Of a stretch of DNA of 64,000 nt, positions 52,032 through 60,810 are shown in pieces (position 1 is the first letter of the stretch; each line of letters opens with the position of its first letter). The position numbers and the translations under genes were made by a program. Where the stretch lies: NCBI RefSeq assembly GCF_041431135.1, contig NZ_CP107799.1, positions 6,200,001-6,264,000 on the forward strand, in the 5' to 3' direction. The notes beneath the pieces are model-generated. The model was not told the origin of the DNA. It ran no database searches and saw nothing but the letters and a program-made list of their open reading frames with translations. This stretch comes from Streptomyces sp. NBC_00554 (GTDB lineage: Bacteria > Actinomycetota > Actinomycetes > Streptomycetales > Streptomycetaceae).

Positions 52032-52303
52032 ACCAATGAAGGTACCGGTGCGTACCGCCACCCGCCCCCCGCCCGGCCGGAGCCGCCCGCCCGGACCCCG
52101 CCCCAGGTCCATCCGAACCGGTGACAGCACAGGTGAGTTCGCCCACAACGGCCCCTGGCGGAGGAGCGACCGGCCCTTTTGCGCCTTACGCTCGACGGAC
52201 CGCACGACCCCCGTTTCCCGTACCTGCTCCGAGTGTCTGCGCTGAGTATCTGCTCACCGCATCTACTCTCTGCACTTCCTGTCAGCGCGGAGGTTCCAGC
52301 TCT

Positions 52304-53056
52304 ATGAAGCTCACCGTCGTCGGCTGCTCGGGGTCGTTCCCGTCCGCGGAATCGGCCTGTTCGAGCTACCTCGTAGAGGCCGACGGCTTCCGGCTGCTTC
52401 TCGACATGGGCAACGGTGCCCTTGGCGAGCTGCAGCGCCACTGCGGTCTTTACGACCTCGACGCGATCTTCCTCAGCCATCTGCACGCCGACCACTGCAT
52501 CGACATGTGCGCGTACTTCGTCGCGCGCTACTACCGCCACGACGGCGGCCGCGCCGACCCGATCCCGGTCTACGGACCCGAGGGCACGGAGCACCGCCTG
52601 ACCACCGCGTACGCGGACACCCCCAGCGCCTCGTCGATGAGCGAGGTGTTCGACTTCCACACGGTCAAGCCGGGCACGTTCGAGGTCGGCCCGTTCACCC
52701 TGCACACGGAGCGGGTGCGCCACCCGGTGGAGGCGTACGGCATCCGCGTGGAGCACGGTGGACGTTCCCTGACCTACTCCGGGGACACGGGAGTGAGCGA
52801 GTCTCTCGACGAACTCGCCCGTGACACCGACCTGTTCCTCTGCGAGGCCGCGTTCACGCACGGCAAGGAGAACATCCCCGACCTCCATCTCAACGGCCGC
52901 GAGGCAGGCGAAACCGCCACCCGCGCCGGCGCCCGCCGTCTCCTCCTCACCCACATCCCGCCGTGGACGGACCCCCAGATCAACCTGGCGGACGCACGCG
53001 AGGTGTACGACGGTCCGCTGGAACTGGCGGCGCCGAGGGCGTCGTACGAGATCTAG
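52304..53056 (+). CDS. MBL-fold metallo-hydrolase (RNase Z / phosphodiesterase-like)
   Basis: A 250-residue protein from ATG 52304, with the metal-binding motif LSHLHADHCIDMCAYF near residue 60. YSGDTGVSESL (about residue 160) and a C-terminal HIPPW complete the dinuclear zinc site. The fold is of the RNase Z/ElaC-like or cyclic nucleotide phosphodiesterase type. The conserved Streptomyces protein at this place, upstream of the PTS genes, has no established substrate known to me. It is followed by a strong hairpin terminator. Confidence 0.9.
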   Translation: MKLTVVGCSGSFPSAESACSSYLVEADGFRLLLDMGNGALGELQRHCGLYDLDAIFLSHLHADHCIDMCAYFVARYYRHDGGRADPIPVYGPEGTEHRLTTAYADTPSASSMSEVFDFHTVKPGTFEVGPFTLHTERVRHPVEAYGIRVEHGGRSLTYSGDTGVSESLDELARDTDLFLCEAAFTHGKENIPDLHLNGREAGETATRAGARRLLLTHIPPWTDPQINLADAREVYDGPLELAAPRASYEI

Positions 53057-53072
53057 AGCCGGCGGTAACGAG

Positions 53073-53107
53073 GAAGGCCCCGGAACCCAATGGGTTCCGG
53101 GGCCTTC
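53073..53107. terminator. Bidirectional terminator between MBL hydrolase and nagE2
   Basis: GAAGGCCCCGGAACCC mirrors GGGTTCCGGGGCCTTC around a three-base loop. It lies between convergent genes. Confidence 0.93.
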
Positions 53108-53128
53108 GTCATGCCGTACGAGCGAGGC

Positions 53129-54379
53129 TCACGCCTTGGTGAGGTCCTCGACCTCCTCCTGGGGCTCGCGGCCCGGGGTGGGGAGGTTCCACTTGGTGAT
53201 CGCGAAGCGGAAGGTCACGTAGTAGATCGCCGCGAAGACGAGGCCGATCGGGATGATCAGCCATGGCTTGGTGGCGAGGTTCCAGTTCAGGAAGTAGTCG
53301 ATGGCACCGGCGGAGAAGCTGAAGCCGTGGTGCACGCCCAGGGCCCAGGTGATGGCCATCGAGAGGGCGGTCAGGATCGCGTGGATCGCGTACAGGACCG
53401 GCGCGATGAACATGAACGAGAACTCGATCGGCTCGGTGATGCCGGTGACGAACGAGGTCAGCGCGAGAGAGACCATCATGCCGCCGACGGCCTTGCGGCG
53501 CTCGGGGCGGGCGGAGTGCGTGATCGCGAGGGCGGCGGCCGGGAGCGCGAACATCATGATGGGGTAGAAGCCGGTCATGAACTGACCGGCGGTCGGGTCG
53601 CCGTGGAAGAAGCGCGGCAGGTCACCGTGCCAGACGGCACCGGCGGAGTCCGTGTAGGTGCCGATCTCCTGCCAGGCGACGGTGTTCACGAACTGGTGCA
53701 TGCCGACCGGGAGCAGCGCGCGGTTGATCAGACCGAACAGGGCGGCGCCGAAGGAACCGAGGCCGGTCATCCACTCGCCGAAGTTGGTGATGACGTCGCC
53801 GACGGGCTCCCAGACGAGGCCGAAGAAGACGCCGACGGCGGTGCCGATGAAGGCCATCAGGATCGGGACGAGGCGACGGCCGTTGAAGAAGCCGAGCCAG
53901 TCGGGCAGCTTGGTGCGGTGGAACCGCTGCCAGGTGACGGCGGCTATCAGGCCCATCACGATGCCGCCGAGGACCTTGGGGTCGTTGTACGTCGCGGCGA
54001 GGTCCGCGCCGTCCTGGACCTTGGCGTCGGTGATCGGGAACGCGGTGAGTACGTTCTTGTAGACCAGGAAACCGACCAGCGCCGCGAGGGCGGTGGAGCC
54101 GTCGGACTTCTTGGCGAAGCCGATGGCGATGCCTACGCAGAACAGCAGCGGCAGGTTGGCGAAGACCGCGTCACCGGCGGTGGCGAACACCAACGCAACC
54201 TTGTCCCAGCCGAGTCCCTCGGCGCCGAACACGTCGGGCTGGCCGAGACGGAGCAGGATGCCCGCCGCCGGCAGCACGGCGATCGGCAGCTGCAGGCTGC
54301 GGCCGACCTTCTGCAGGCCCTGGAACAGACCGGATCCCCGCTTCTTTGCGGGGGCCGCCGATGTGGTGGCGGTGCTCAT
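53129..54379 (-). CDS. nagE2: N-acetylglucosamine PTS permease IIC (NagE2)
   Basis: A 416-residue IIC of the glucose/GlcNAc PTS family. The hydrophobic core has LPIAVLPAAGILLRLGQPDVFG near residue 33. The sugar-binding region is LVPILMAFIGTAVGVFFGLVW, and the conserved TGITEPIEFSFMF lies near residue 305. It imports and phosphorylates GlcNAc using the separate NagF (IIB). Gene order nagF-nagE1-nagE2 beside rph matches S. coelicolor as I recall it, where NagE2 is the main GlcNAc permease. Two DasR sites precede it. Confidence 0.92.
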   Translation of the reverse strand: MSTATTSAAPAKKRGSGLFQGLQKVGRSLQLPIAVLPAAGILLRLGQPDVFGAEGLGWDKVALVFATAGDAVFANLPLLFCVGIAIGFAKKSDGSTALAALVGFLVYKNVLTAFPITDAKVQDGADLAATYNDPKVLGGIVMGLIAAVTWQRFHRTKLPDWLGFFNGRRLVPILMAFIGTAVGVFFGLVWEPVGDVITNFGEWMTGLGSFGAALFGLINRALLPVGMHQFVNTVAWQEIGTYTDSAGAVWHGDLPRFFHGDPTAGQFMTGFYPIMMFALPAAALAITHSARPERRKAVGGMMVSLALTSFVTGITEPIEFSFMFIAPVLYAIHAILTALSMAITWALGVHHGFSFSAGAIDYFLNWNLATKPWLIIPIGLVFAAIYYVTFRFAITKWNLPTPGREPQEEVEDLTKA

Positions 54380-54457
54380 AGTTCCTCCATGTACCGGAGC
54401 TGCCGGGGGGACGGGAAGGGGGAAGCAGGGGTGAAGAAAAAGGGTGGGCAGCGTCCA

Positions 54458-54490
54458 CGTGGTCTACACCATTAAGTGGTGTAGACCTGT
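54458..54490. promoter_or_regulatory. Two tandem DasR-responsive elements upstream of nagE2
   Basis: CGTGGTCTACACCATT (54458-54473) and AGTGGTGTAGACCTGT (54475-54490) both match dre consensus ACTGGTCTAGACCAGT with two to five mismatches. They lie 79-111 bases upstream of nagE2. Confidence 0.85.
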
Positions 54491-54540
54491 TTTAGCACGG
54501 TGAAGGTGAGATAAGGAACCCGCCAATTTCGAATCATGAC

Positions 54541-54576
54541 GAAGGGCCCCCGGACCAGCAGGTCCGGGGGCCCTTC
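54541..54576. terminator. Terminator between nagE1 and nagE2
   Basis: GAAGGGCCCCCGGACC mirrors GGTCCGGGGGCCCTTC around the AGCA loop. It is just downstream of the nagE1 stop. Confidence 0.92.
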
Positions 54577-54588
54577 GAGCGTCGGCCG

Positions 54589-55875
54589 CTACGCTTTCGT
54601 GACGTCCTCGCGCTCGTCGTCCGGCTCACGGCCCGGGGTCTTCAGGTCGAACTTGGTGATCGCGAAGCGGAAGATCGCGTAGTACACGACGGCGAAACAC
54701 AACCCGATCGGGATGATCGCCCAGGGTTTCGTCGCCAGGTTCCAGTTGATGACGTAGTCGATCAGACCGGCCGAGAAGCTGAAGCCGTCATGGACCCCCA
54801 GCCCCCAGGTCACCGCCATCGACACACCCGTGAGCACCGCGTGCACCGCGTACAGCAGCGGCGCGATGAACAGGAACGAGTACTCGATCGGCTCGGTGAT
54901 ACCCGTGACGAACGAGGTCAGTGCGACCGAGAGCATCAGACCGCCAACCTCCTTGCGGCGATGGGGCTTTGCGCAGTGCGTCATCGCCAGACAGGCGGCC
55001 GGCAGCGCGAACATCATGATCGGGAAGAAGCCCGAAGTGAACTGGCCCGCGTTCGGGTCACCCGCCAGGAACATGTTGATGTCACCGTGCACGATCGTCC
55101 CGTCCGGCTTGGTGTAACTGCCGAACTGGAACCAGATGGGCACGTTCAGGAACTGATGCAGACCGATCACCAGCAGCGCGCGGTTGGCGATACCGAACAC
55201 ACCCGCACCCCAGGCGCCGAGCCCGACCAGCCAGTCGCTGAAGTTCTCCAGACCGTCACCGATCGGCGGCCACACCCACAGACACAGCGCGGCGAACGCG
55301 ATCGCGACGAACGACATGATGATCGGGACGAGGCGGCGGCCGTTGAAGAAGCCGAGCCAGTCGACCAGCTTCGTACGGTGGAAACGCTGCCAGAAGTACG
55401 CGGCCATCAGCCCCACCACGATGCCGCCGAAGACCCCCGGATTCTGATACGTGAACGCCCCCACCGTTCCGTCCGCCGCCTGACACCCCGTAGCGGCCTC
55501 GACCGTCCCGCCCGGGCAGTCCACCGGGAACTGGCGCATCACATTGAAGTAGACGAGGAACCCCACCACCGCCGCCAGCGCCGTCGACCCGTCCGACTTC
55601 TTCGCCATCCCGATGGCCACACCCACGCAGAACAGCATCGGCAGCCCGAGCGACCCGTCGAGCAGCGCGCCACCCGCACCCGCCATCACCTTGGACACGT
55701 TCGTCCAGCCGAGGCCGTCGGCGCCGAACACATCCGGCTGGCCCAGTCGGTTGAGAATGCCAGCGGCCGGCAGTACGGCGATGGGGAGTTGGAGACTGCG
55801 GCCCATCTTCTGCAAACCCTGGAACAGGTTGTTCCAGCGGGTGCGCGCGGGTACGGCGGCGCTGCTGGCACTCAT
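54589..55875 (-). CDS. nagE1: N-acetylglucosamine PTS permease IIC (NagE1)
   Basis: A 428-residue IIC paralogue of the neighbouring permease, starting ATG 55875. It has LPIAVLPAAGILNRLGQPDVFG near residue 33 and TGITEPIEYSFLF in the C-terminal third. It differs from NagE2 most in a short external loop with Cys residues (DCPGGTVEAATGC) near residue 125. It carries a dre site 43 bases upstream. The gene is read divergently from nagF. In S. coelicolor, NagE1 is the less active of the two. Confidence 0.88.
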   Translation of the reverse strand: MSASSAAVPARTRWNNLFQGLQKMGRSLQLPIAVLPAAGILNRLGQPDVFGADGLGWTNVSKVMAGAGGALLDGSLGLPMLFCVGVAIGMAKKSDGSTALAAVVGFLVYFNVMRQFPVDCPGGTVEAATGCQAADGTVGAFTYQNPGVFGGIVVGLMAAYFWQRFHRTKLVDWLGFFNGRRLVPIIMSFVAIAFAALCLWVWPPIGDGLENFSDWLVGLGAWGAGVFGIANRALLVIGLHQFLNVPIWFQFGSYTKPDGTIVHGDINMFLAGDPNAGQFTSGFFPIMMFALPAACLAMTHCAKPHRRKEVGGLMLSVALTSFVTGITEPIEYSFLFIAPLLYAVHAVLTGVSMAVTWGLGVHDGFSFSAGLIDYVINWNLATKPWAIIPIGLCFAVVYYAIFRFAITKFDLKTPGREPDDEREDVTKA

Positions 55876-55917
55876 CGGCGTCCTCCGGACGGAACCGGGT
55901 TTGGCGCCCGTTCGTCA

Positions 55918-55933
55918 ACTGGTGTAGACCAGT
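55918..55933. promoter_or_regulatory. DasR-responsive element upstream of nagE1/nagF
   Basis: ACTGGTGTAGACCAGT, a near-perfect match to dre consensus (one mismatch), in the divergent nagE1-nagF promoter region. It would let GntR-family DasR repress both until glucosamine-6-phosphate accumulates. Confidence 0.92.
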
Positions 55934-56050
55934 CTGCGAACGGTCGCGCTGTCGTGAACGCCATGATTCGGTACCCACGACATGACCGCTCGCGAAGATG
56001 GGCCAACTGTGGGTTACTGCGAAAAAGCGGTTCGGATCAGGGAGTAGGAC

Positions 56051-56284
56051 ATGGCCACCAAGGCTGAGAAGATCGTCGCCGGGCTCGGCGGCATCGAGAA
56101 CATCGAAGAGGTCGAAGGCTGCATCACCCGCCTCCGCACCGAGGTCATCGACCCGAGCAAGGTCGACGAAGCCGCCCTGAAGGCCGCCGGCGCCCACGGC
56201 GTCGTCAAGATGGGCACCGCCATCCAGGTCGTCATCGGCACCGACGCCGACCCGATCGCGGCGGACATCGAAGACATGATGTGA
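56051..56284 (+). CDS. nagF: PTS enzyme IIB, GlcNAc-specific (NagF)
   Basis: A 77-residue IIB protein. The phosphorylated Cys24 is in VEGCITRLRTEVID, and a hydrophobic GVVKMGTAIQVVIGTDADPIAADI follows, as in glucose-type IIB domains. It carries phosphate from the general PTS (IIA) to Cys and then to the sugar held by NagE1 or NagE2. It is preceded by CAGGGAG. It is divergent to nagE1. Confidence 0.93.
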   Translation: MATKAEKIVAGLGGIENIEEVEGCITRLRTEVIDPSKVDEAALKAAGAHGVVKMGTAIQVVIGTDADPIAADIEDMM

Positions 56285-56320
56285 ACCACCACGATTTGTG
56301 AGCCCCCGCGGCTCACCCCT

Positions 56321-56355
56321 GAGGGGCTGCTTCCGTAAACCGGCGGCAGCCCCTC
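56321..56355. terminator. Terminator after nagF
   Basis: GAGGGGCTGC pairs with GCAGCCCCTC around a 15-base loop. A second hairpin (GTGAGCC/GGCTCAC, 56298-56316) precedes it. Both lie between nagF and rph. Confidence 0.8.
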
Positions 56356-56381
56356 ACCCGTATACGGCTAGGCTCATCGCC

Positions 56382-57116
56382 ATGTCTCGAATCGACGGCC
56401 GCACCCCCGAACAGCTGCGCCCCATCACCATCCAGCGTGGCTGGAGCAAGCACGCCGAGGGCTCCGTCCTCGTCTCCTTCGGCGACACCAAGGTCTTCTG
56501 CACGGCCTCCGTCACCGAAGGCGTCCCGCGCTGGCGCAAGGGCAGCGGCGAGGGCTGGGTCACCGCCGAATACTCGATGCTCCCGCGCGCCACCAACACC
56601 CGCGGCGACCGCGAATCAGTCCGCGGCAAGATCGGCGGCCGCACCCACGAGATCTCCCGCCTCATCGGCCGCTCCCTGCGCGCCGTCATCGACTACAAGG
56701 CGCTCGGCGAGAACACCATCGTCCTCGACTGCGACGTCCTCCAGGCCGACGGCGGCACCCGCACCGCGGCGATCACCGGCGCGTACGTCGCCCTCGCCGA
56801 CGCCATCACCTGGGCCCAGGGCAAGAAGCTCGTCAAGGCCGGCCGCCAGCCGCTCACCGGCACCGTGTCCGCCGTCTCCGTCGGCATCGTCGGCGGAGTC
56901 CCGCTCCTCGACCTCTGCTACGAAGAGGACGTGCGGGCCGACACCGACATGAACGTCGTCTGCACCGGCGACGGCCGCTTCGTCGAGGTCCAGGGCACCG
57001 CCGAGGCAGAGCCCTTCGACCGCAAGGAACTCAACGCCCTGCTCGACCTCGCGGTCGCGGGCTGCGACGAGCTCGCGGCCGTACAGCGCGCGGCACTTGA
57101 GGCAACCACGCCTTAA
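56382..57116 (+). CDS. rph: Ribonuclease PH
   Basis: A 244-residue phosphorolytic exoribonuclease of normal length, starting MSRIDGRTPEQLRPITIQRGW. The catalytic and phosphate-binding region includes ADGGTRTAAITGAYVALADA near residue 125 and the preceding RLIGRSLRAVID. The protein trims the 3' ends of tRNA precursors using phosphate. It is followed by a small lipoprotein gene and rdgB, the standard rph-rdgB pairing. Confidence 0.96.
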   Translation: MSRIDGRTPEQLRPITIQRGWSKHAEGSVLVSFGDTKVFCTASVTEGVPRWRKGSGEGWVTAEYSMLPRATNTRGDRESVRGKIGGRTHEISRLIGRSLRAVIDYKALGENTIVLDCDVLQADGGTRTAAITGAYVALADAITWAQGKKLVKAGRQPLTGTVSAVSVGIVGGVPLLDLCYEEDVRADTDMNVVCTGDGRFVEVQGTAEAEPFDRKELNALLDLAVAGCDELAAVQRAALEATTP

Positions 57117-57222
57117 CCCTTCGCGTTCTAAGAGGTACGGGCGTACGGTCCAGCCGTGCGCCCCAGCCGACCCCGACACGGGGTCGAGCGCATCCATCAT
57201 GCCCACGGGGAGGGACTGTTCC

Positions 57223-57615
57223 ATGGCCGCGCGCCACCGTCGCCGCACCGCCGCATTCGCCGTCATCGCCGCACTCGTCGCCATACCGGCGGCCACCGGC
57301 TGCGACGCCGTCAACAAGGCCCTGGACTGCGTCCAGACCGCCGACGCCATCGCCGACAGCGTCACCGACCTCCAGCAGGCCGTCGAGAACGCGGCGAACG
57401 ACCCGACGCAGACCGCAGAGTCCCTCGACGCGATCGACAAGAACCTCGACGAGATCGGCGACAAGACCGACAACGCCGACGTCAACAAGGCGGTCGACGA
57501 CCTCAACAAGGCCGTCGGCAACGTCCGTACGGCCATCGAGAACGGCGACGAGACACCCGACATCAGCCCGGTCACCGACGCGGCCGGCGAACTGACGAAG
57601 GTCTGCACGCCGTAA
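57223..57615 (+). CDS. Small predicted lipoprotein, helical
   Basis: A 130-residue protein from ATG 57223 (site GGGAGGGAC). The N-terminus RRRTAAFAVIAALVAIPAATGC has a lipobox-like AATGC, so it should be lipid-anchored. The mature part is mainly helical and acidic (QTADAIADSVTDLQQAVENAAND and KAVDDLNKAVGNV), suggesting a coiled coil. It lies between rph and rdgB. No function is known. Confidence 0.75.
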   Translation: MAARHRRRTAAFAVIAALVAIPAATGCDAVNKALDCVQTADAIADSVTDLQQAVENAANDPTQTAESLDAIDKNLDEIGDKTDNADVNKAVDDLNKAVGNVRTAIENGDETPDISPVTDAAGELTKVCTP

Positions 57616-57642
57616 CCGTCACGCGGGGGCTTGGGGATACTG

Positions 57643-58251
57643 ATGGGCATGACCCGCCTGATCCTCGCCACCCGCAACGCCGGAAAACTCACCGAGCTGA
57701 AGGCGATCCTCGCCGACGCAGGTCTCACTCACGACCTCGTCGGCGCGGACGCCTACCCCGACATCCCCGACGTCAAGGAAACCGGCGTCACCTTCGCCGA
57801 GAACGCCCTGTTGAAGGCCCACGCCCTGGCTCAGGCCACGGGCCTCCCGGCCGTCGCCGACGACTCCGGCCTCTGTGTCGACGTCCTGGGCGGCGCCCCC
57901 GGCATCTTCTCCGCCCGCTGGGCGGGCCGCCACGGCGACGACGCCGCCAACCTGAACCTCCTCCTGGCCCAGCTCGGCGACATCTCCGACGAGCACCGCG
58001 GCGCCCACTTCGCCTGCGCGGCGGCCCTCGCCCTGCCGGACGGCACGGAGCGGGTGGTCGAGGGCCAGCTGCGGGGTTCACTCCGGCACGCGCCCGTCGG
58101 CACGAACGGGTTCGGGTACGACCCGATCCTCCAGCCGGAGGGGGAGACACGGACCTGCGCGGAGCTGTCGGCCGAGGAGAAGAACGCGATCAGCCATCGG
58201 GGGAAGGCGTTCAGGGGGTTGGTGCCGGTGGTCCGGGAGTTGCTGGGCTGA
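57643..58251 (+). CDS. rdgB: XTP/dITP diphosphatase (RdgB/HAM1)
   Basis: About 202 residues; ATG 57643 has the better-spaced GGGGA, and ATG 57649 is the usual first Met. It begins TRLILATRNAGKLTELKAIL, the hallmark opening, followed by VTFAENALLKAHALA and ADDSGLCVDVLGGAPGIFSARWAG. It removes non-canonical purine nucleotides (XTP, dITP). It lies downstream of rph as in many actinobacteria, and a strong terminator follows. Confidence 0.95.
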   Translation: MGMTRLILATRNAGKLTELKAILADAGLTHDLVGADAYPDIPDVKETGVTFAENALLKAHALAQATGLPAVADDSGLCVDVLGGAPGIFSARWAGRHGDDAANLNLLLAQLGDISDEHRGAHFACAAALALPDGTERVVEGQLRGSLRHAPVGTNGFGYDPILQPEGETRTCAELSAEEKNAISHRGKAFRGLVPVVRELLG

Positions 58252-58265
58252 AGGCGGATACGGGT

Positions 58266-58297
58266 ACGGCCTGCGAATCCTTCGATTCGCAGGCCGT
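58266..58297. terminator. Terminator after rdgB
   Basis: ACGGCCTGCGAATC mirrors GATTCGCAGGCCGT around a CTTC loop, then TTTA. It is 14 bases after the rdgB stop and just before the convergent tRNA-Leu. Confidence 0.93.
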
Positions 58298-58303
58298 TTA
58301 CTG

Positions 58304-58388
58304 TGCGGCGGAAGGGATTCGAACCCTCAAGCCGTTTCACGGGCCACAGATCCTAAGTCTGCTGCGTCGCCTGTTGCGCCACCGCCGC
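58304..58388 (-). tRNA. tRNA-Leu (UAG anticodon)
   Basis: The 85-base class II tRNA has acceptor GCGGCGG/CCGCCGC and anticodon arm GCAGA-CTTAGGA-TCTGT, giving anticodon TAG for CUA/CUN codons. The long variable arm is typical of Leu. CCA is not encoded. It is not bldA, which has anticodon TAA. Confidence 0.93.
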
Positions 58389-58528
58389 TAGACGCCTGTC
58401 ATCGTACCGGGCGGGCGGCTCCCGGTGCGCGGGGGTTTATGTCACGCCGTTTCCCGGCTTCGACTGCCTCCCCTGCACCCACTCCGTATTTCAGGACCGG
58501 AAGGGGGGCGGCGGCTAGCGTTCGGTGC

Positions 58529-59248
58529 ATGACGGTGGAGTTCGACGTCGGTGCGGAACTGGCGGCTGTTGTGGATGAGGCGGGCGTCCGGCGGTTCATC
58601 GAGGGCTTCGTCCGGCACTGGCGTGAGCCGATCGGTGCCGGCGACGGCTGCTCGTTCGAGGAGCTGACCGATACAGAGTGGCGGCTGGGCACGCCGCTGC
58701 CGATCGCACTGTGGGATGCGTACGGGCTGCTGGGGAAACGTACGGACCTGACCGGTGTCCAGGACCAGTTGCTCTCCTTGGAGCGGCTGCGTGTCGAGGA
58801 CGGTGCTCTGGTGTTCCGACGGGAGAACCAGTCGGTCGCCGAGTGGGCCGTCCGGCGGGAGGACCTGGAGACGGACGACCCGCCCGTGGTCTTCCGCCGC
58901 ACGGACTCCAACGCACGTGACTGGTCGGGTTTCCTCGACCGGTTCTCGCTCGCCTGCATCGAGATGGTGCTGTCCGAGTCGCTCGTCGCATACGACGGGA
59001 CGCGCGCGGACAATCGCCCTGTCGAGGAACCTGAAATCCTCGAGGCACCACGGGGATTCGAGCGTCTGGCTCTGCCTGACTATCCGGCGTGGGCTGTCGA
59101 GGGAGGCACCGTCCGCTGGTTCGCGTCACCCGACGTCCTGCTCCGCGTGGACGCCGGCGACTGGCTGTGGGCCCTGGGCCGGACTGCGCCCGCCCTGGAC
59201 GCCGTACGCGAACTGCTCCCCGGCGACTGGATCAACCGGCCTTCGTGA
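58529..59248 (+). CDS. SUKH (SMI1/KNR4)-like hypothetical protein
   Basis: A 239-residue soluble protein from ATG 58529 (MTVEFDVGAELAAVV). The SUKH-like signature is in CSFEELTDTEWRLGTPLPIALWDAYGLLGKRTDL near residue 45. The rest is a beta-rich fold with many Trp and Arg. Such proteins are often immunity proteins for polymorphic toxins but are also common as orphan genes in Streptomyces. No toxin gene is next to it. TAGCGT lies about six bases upstream of ATG, so the mRNA may be leaderless. Confidence 0.65.
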   Translation: MTVEFDVGAELAAVVDEAGVRRFIEGFVRHWREPIGAGDGCSFEELTDTEWRLGTPLPIALWDAYGLLGKRTDLTGVQDQLLSLERLRVEDGALVFRRENQSVAEWAVRREDLETDDPPVVFRRTDSNARDWSGFLDRFSLACIEMVLSESLVAYDGTRADNRPVEEPEILEAPRGFERLALPDYPAWAVEGGTVRWFASPDVLLRVDAGDWLWALGRTAPALDAVRELLPGDWINRPS

Positions 59249-59278
59249 CGAGTCGGCCGTGGGCAAGCCCGGAGGAGG

Positions 59279-59599
59279 TCAGTGCCCCGACGTCACCTTC
59301 AGCCCCACCACGGCCACCAGCAGCAGGCACACGAAGAAGATCCGGGCGGCGGTAGCCGGCTCACCGAGTACGACCATGCCCAGCACCGCCGCCCCGGCCG
59401 CACCGATCCCGACCCACACGCCGTAGGCGGTTCCGATGGGCAGGGACTTCGCGGCGTACGACAGCAGCAGCATGCTCGCGACGATGCCCGCGCCGGTGAG
59501 GACGCTCGGCACCAGCCGCGTGAAACCGTCCGTGTACTTCATCCCGATCGACCAGCCGACTTCGAGCAGACCGGCGACGAGCAGCAGAACCCAGGCCAT
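59279..59599 (-). CDS. sugE: SMR-family guanidinium exporter (Gdx/SugE type)
   Basis: ATG 59599 with strong GGAGGTG upstream gives 106 residues, four transmembrane segments. The Gdx signature is in VAGLLEVGWSIGMKYTDGFTRLVPSVLT, with the conserved Glu in the first helix and the KYTxGF segment separating Gdx from EmrE-type members. It exports guanidinium ions by proton antiport as a dimer. Many Gdx genes are preceded by guanidine riboswitches; I could not identify one here with confidence. A palindrome (TACCGG-TC-CCGGTA) lies upstream. Confidence 0.92.
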   Translation of the reverse strand: MAWVLLLVAGLLEVGWSIGMKYTDGFTRLVPSVLTGAGIVASMLLLSYAAKSLPIGTAYGVWVGIGAAGAAVLGMVVLGEPATAARIFFVCLLLVAVVGLKVTSGH

Positions 59600-59879
59600 G
59601 AGAGGCACCTCCGTGATGGAACAACAGGGGTGCGTCGTCTTTGCTGGTGTCTTTACCGGTCCCGGTACGGCGCGTCTCGTCGGGGTTCTTCAAAGGTAGC
59701 AAATCACCGGCAAAAGGGGCTGGTGACGATGGTCACCAGCTCCTGTGGTGCGCAGCGGGCCCCGGTGGCCTGCAAATCACCACCCGTTCAACTCCGTTGC
59801 CGCCATTGGGATTTACTTGATCCCAGCCCCGGGGACCACTACGTACACAGACGTGACAGACGTACACACAGGAGTGTCC

Positions 59880-60713
59880 ATGACTGACGAATCAGCGAAC
59901 TCCGAGAAGCCCGAGATCTCCGACCAGGAGGCGCTCTCCAAGATCGACACCACGGTGCCGCAGTCGGCCCGGATCTGGAACTACTGGCTGGGAGGGAAGG
60001 ACAACTACGAGGTCGACCGCATCGCCGGTGACGCGTTCCGCGAGATCTTCCCGGGCATCGAGACCGGCGCCCGCGCCGCCCGTTACTTCCTCGCCCGCGC
60101 CGTCCGTCATCTGGCCGCCGAGGAGGGGATCCGCCAGTTCCTCGACATAGGCACCGGACTGCCCAACGTGGACAACACCCACCAGATCGCCCAGCGGGTG
60201 GCCCCCGATTCCCGGATCGTCTACGTCGACAACGACCCCCTGGTGCTGGCACACGCCCGTGCGCTGCTCGTCAGTACCCCTGAAGGCGTCACCAACTACG
60301 TCGACGCCGATCTGCGCGACCCGGACACGATCGTGCGGGAAGCCGCGAAGACGCTGGACTTCGACCAGCCCGTCGCGCTCATGCTGATGGGCATCCTGGG
60401 CCACATCGAGGACCATGACGAGGCCCGCGCGATCGTGCGGCAGCTGGTGGACGCGCTGCCCTCGGGCAGCTACCTCGTGCAGTACGACAGCACCGACACC
60501 AGCGACGACTACGTGAACGCCATCCAGCAGTACAACGAGGGCGGCTCGATCCCGTACATCCTCCGCAGCCCCGAGCAGATCGCGCGCTACTTCGACGGTC
60601 TGGAGCTGCTCGAACCGGGCGTGGCTTCGTGCTCGCGTTGGCGCCCCGACACCGAGGCCCTGGGGCTCCCCGCGGAGGTGCATCAGTACGGCGGTGTGGC
60701 CCTCAAGCGCTGA
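59880..60713 (+). CDS. SAM-dependent methyltransferase, DUF574 family
   Basis: ATG 59880, with CAGGAG upstream, gives 277 residues. The family opening is VPQSARIWNYWLGGKDNYEVDRIAGD, typical of Streptomyces DUF574 proteins, which are predicted SAM methyltransferases. The SAM-binding region is FLDIGTGLPNVDNTHQIAQRVAP near residue 88. These are numerous in actinobacteria, with unclear substrates. It converges with an XRE regulator gene; DUF574 and XRE genes often occur together in Streptomyces. Confidence 0.9.
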   Translation: MTDESANSEKPEISDQEALSKIDTTVPQSARIWNYWLGGKDNYEVDRIAGDAFREIFPGIETGARAARYFLARAVRHLAAEEGIRQFLDIGTGLPNVDNTHQIAQRVAPDSRIVYVDNDPLVLAHARALLVSTPEGVTNYVDADLRDPDTIVREAAKTLDFDQPVALMLMGILGHIEDHDEARAIVRQLVDALPSGSYLVQYDSTDTSDDYVNAIQQYNEGGSIPYILRSPEQIARYFDGLELLEPGVASCSRWRPDTEALGLPAEVHQYGGVALKR

Positions 60714-60810
60714 ATCCCGCCGGCAACAGGCGGGGTGCCTCTCGGCCCACTCGGCGTCCGCCGCTGACGCGGCGGATGCCGGGCGCGCGCCGTTGGCCGG
60801 GCGCGACGAC

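Noticed and set aside
58304..58388. tRNA-Leu as bldA
   Set aside because: The anticodon is UAG, not UAA; bldA decodes UUA.
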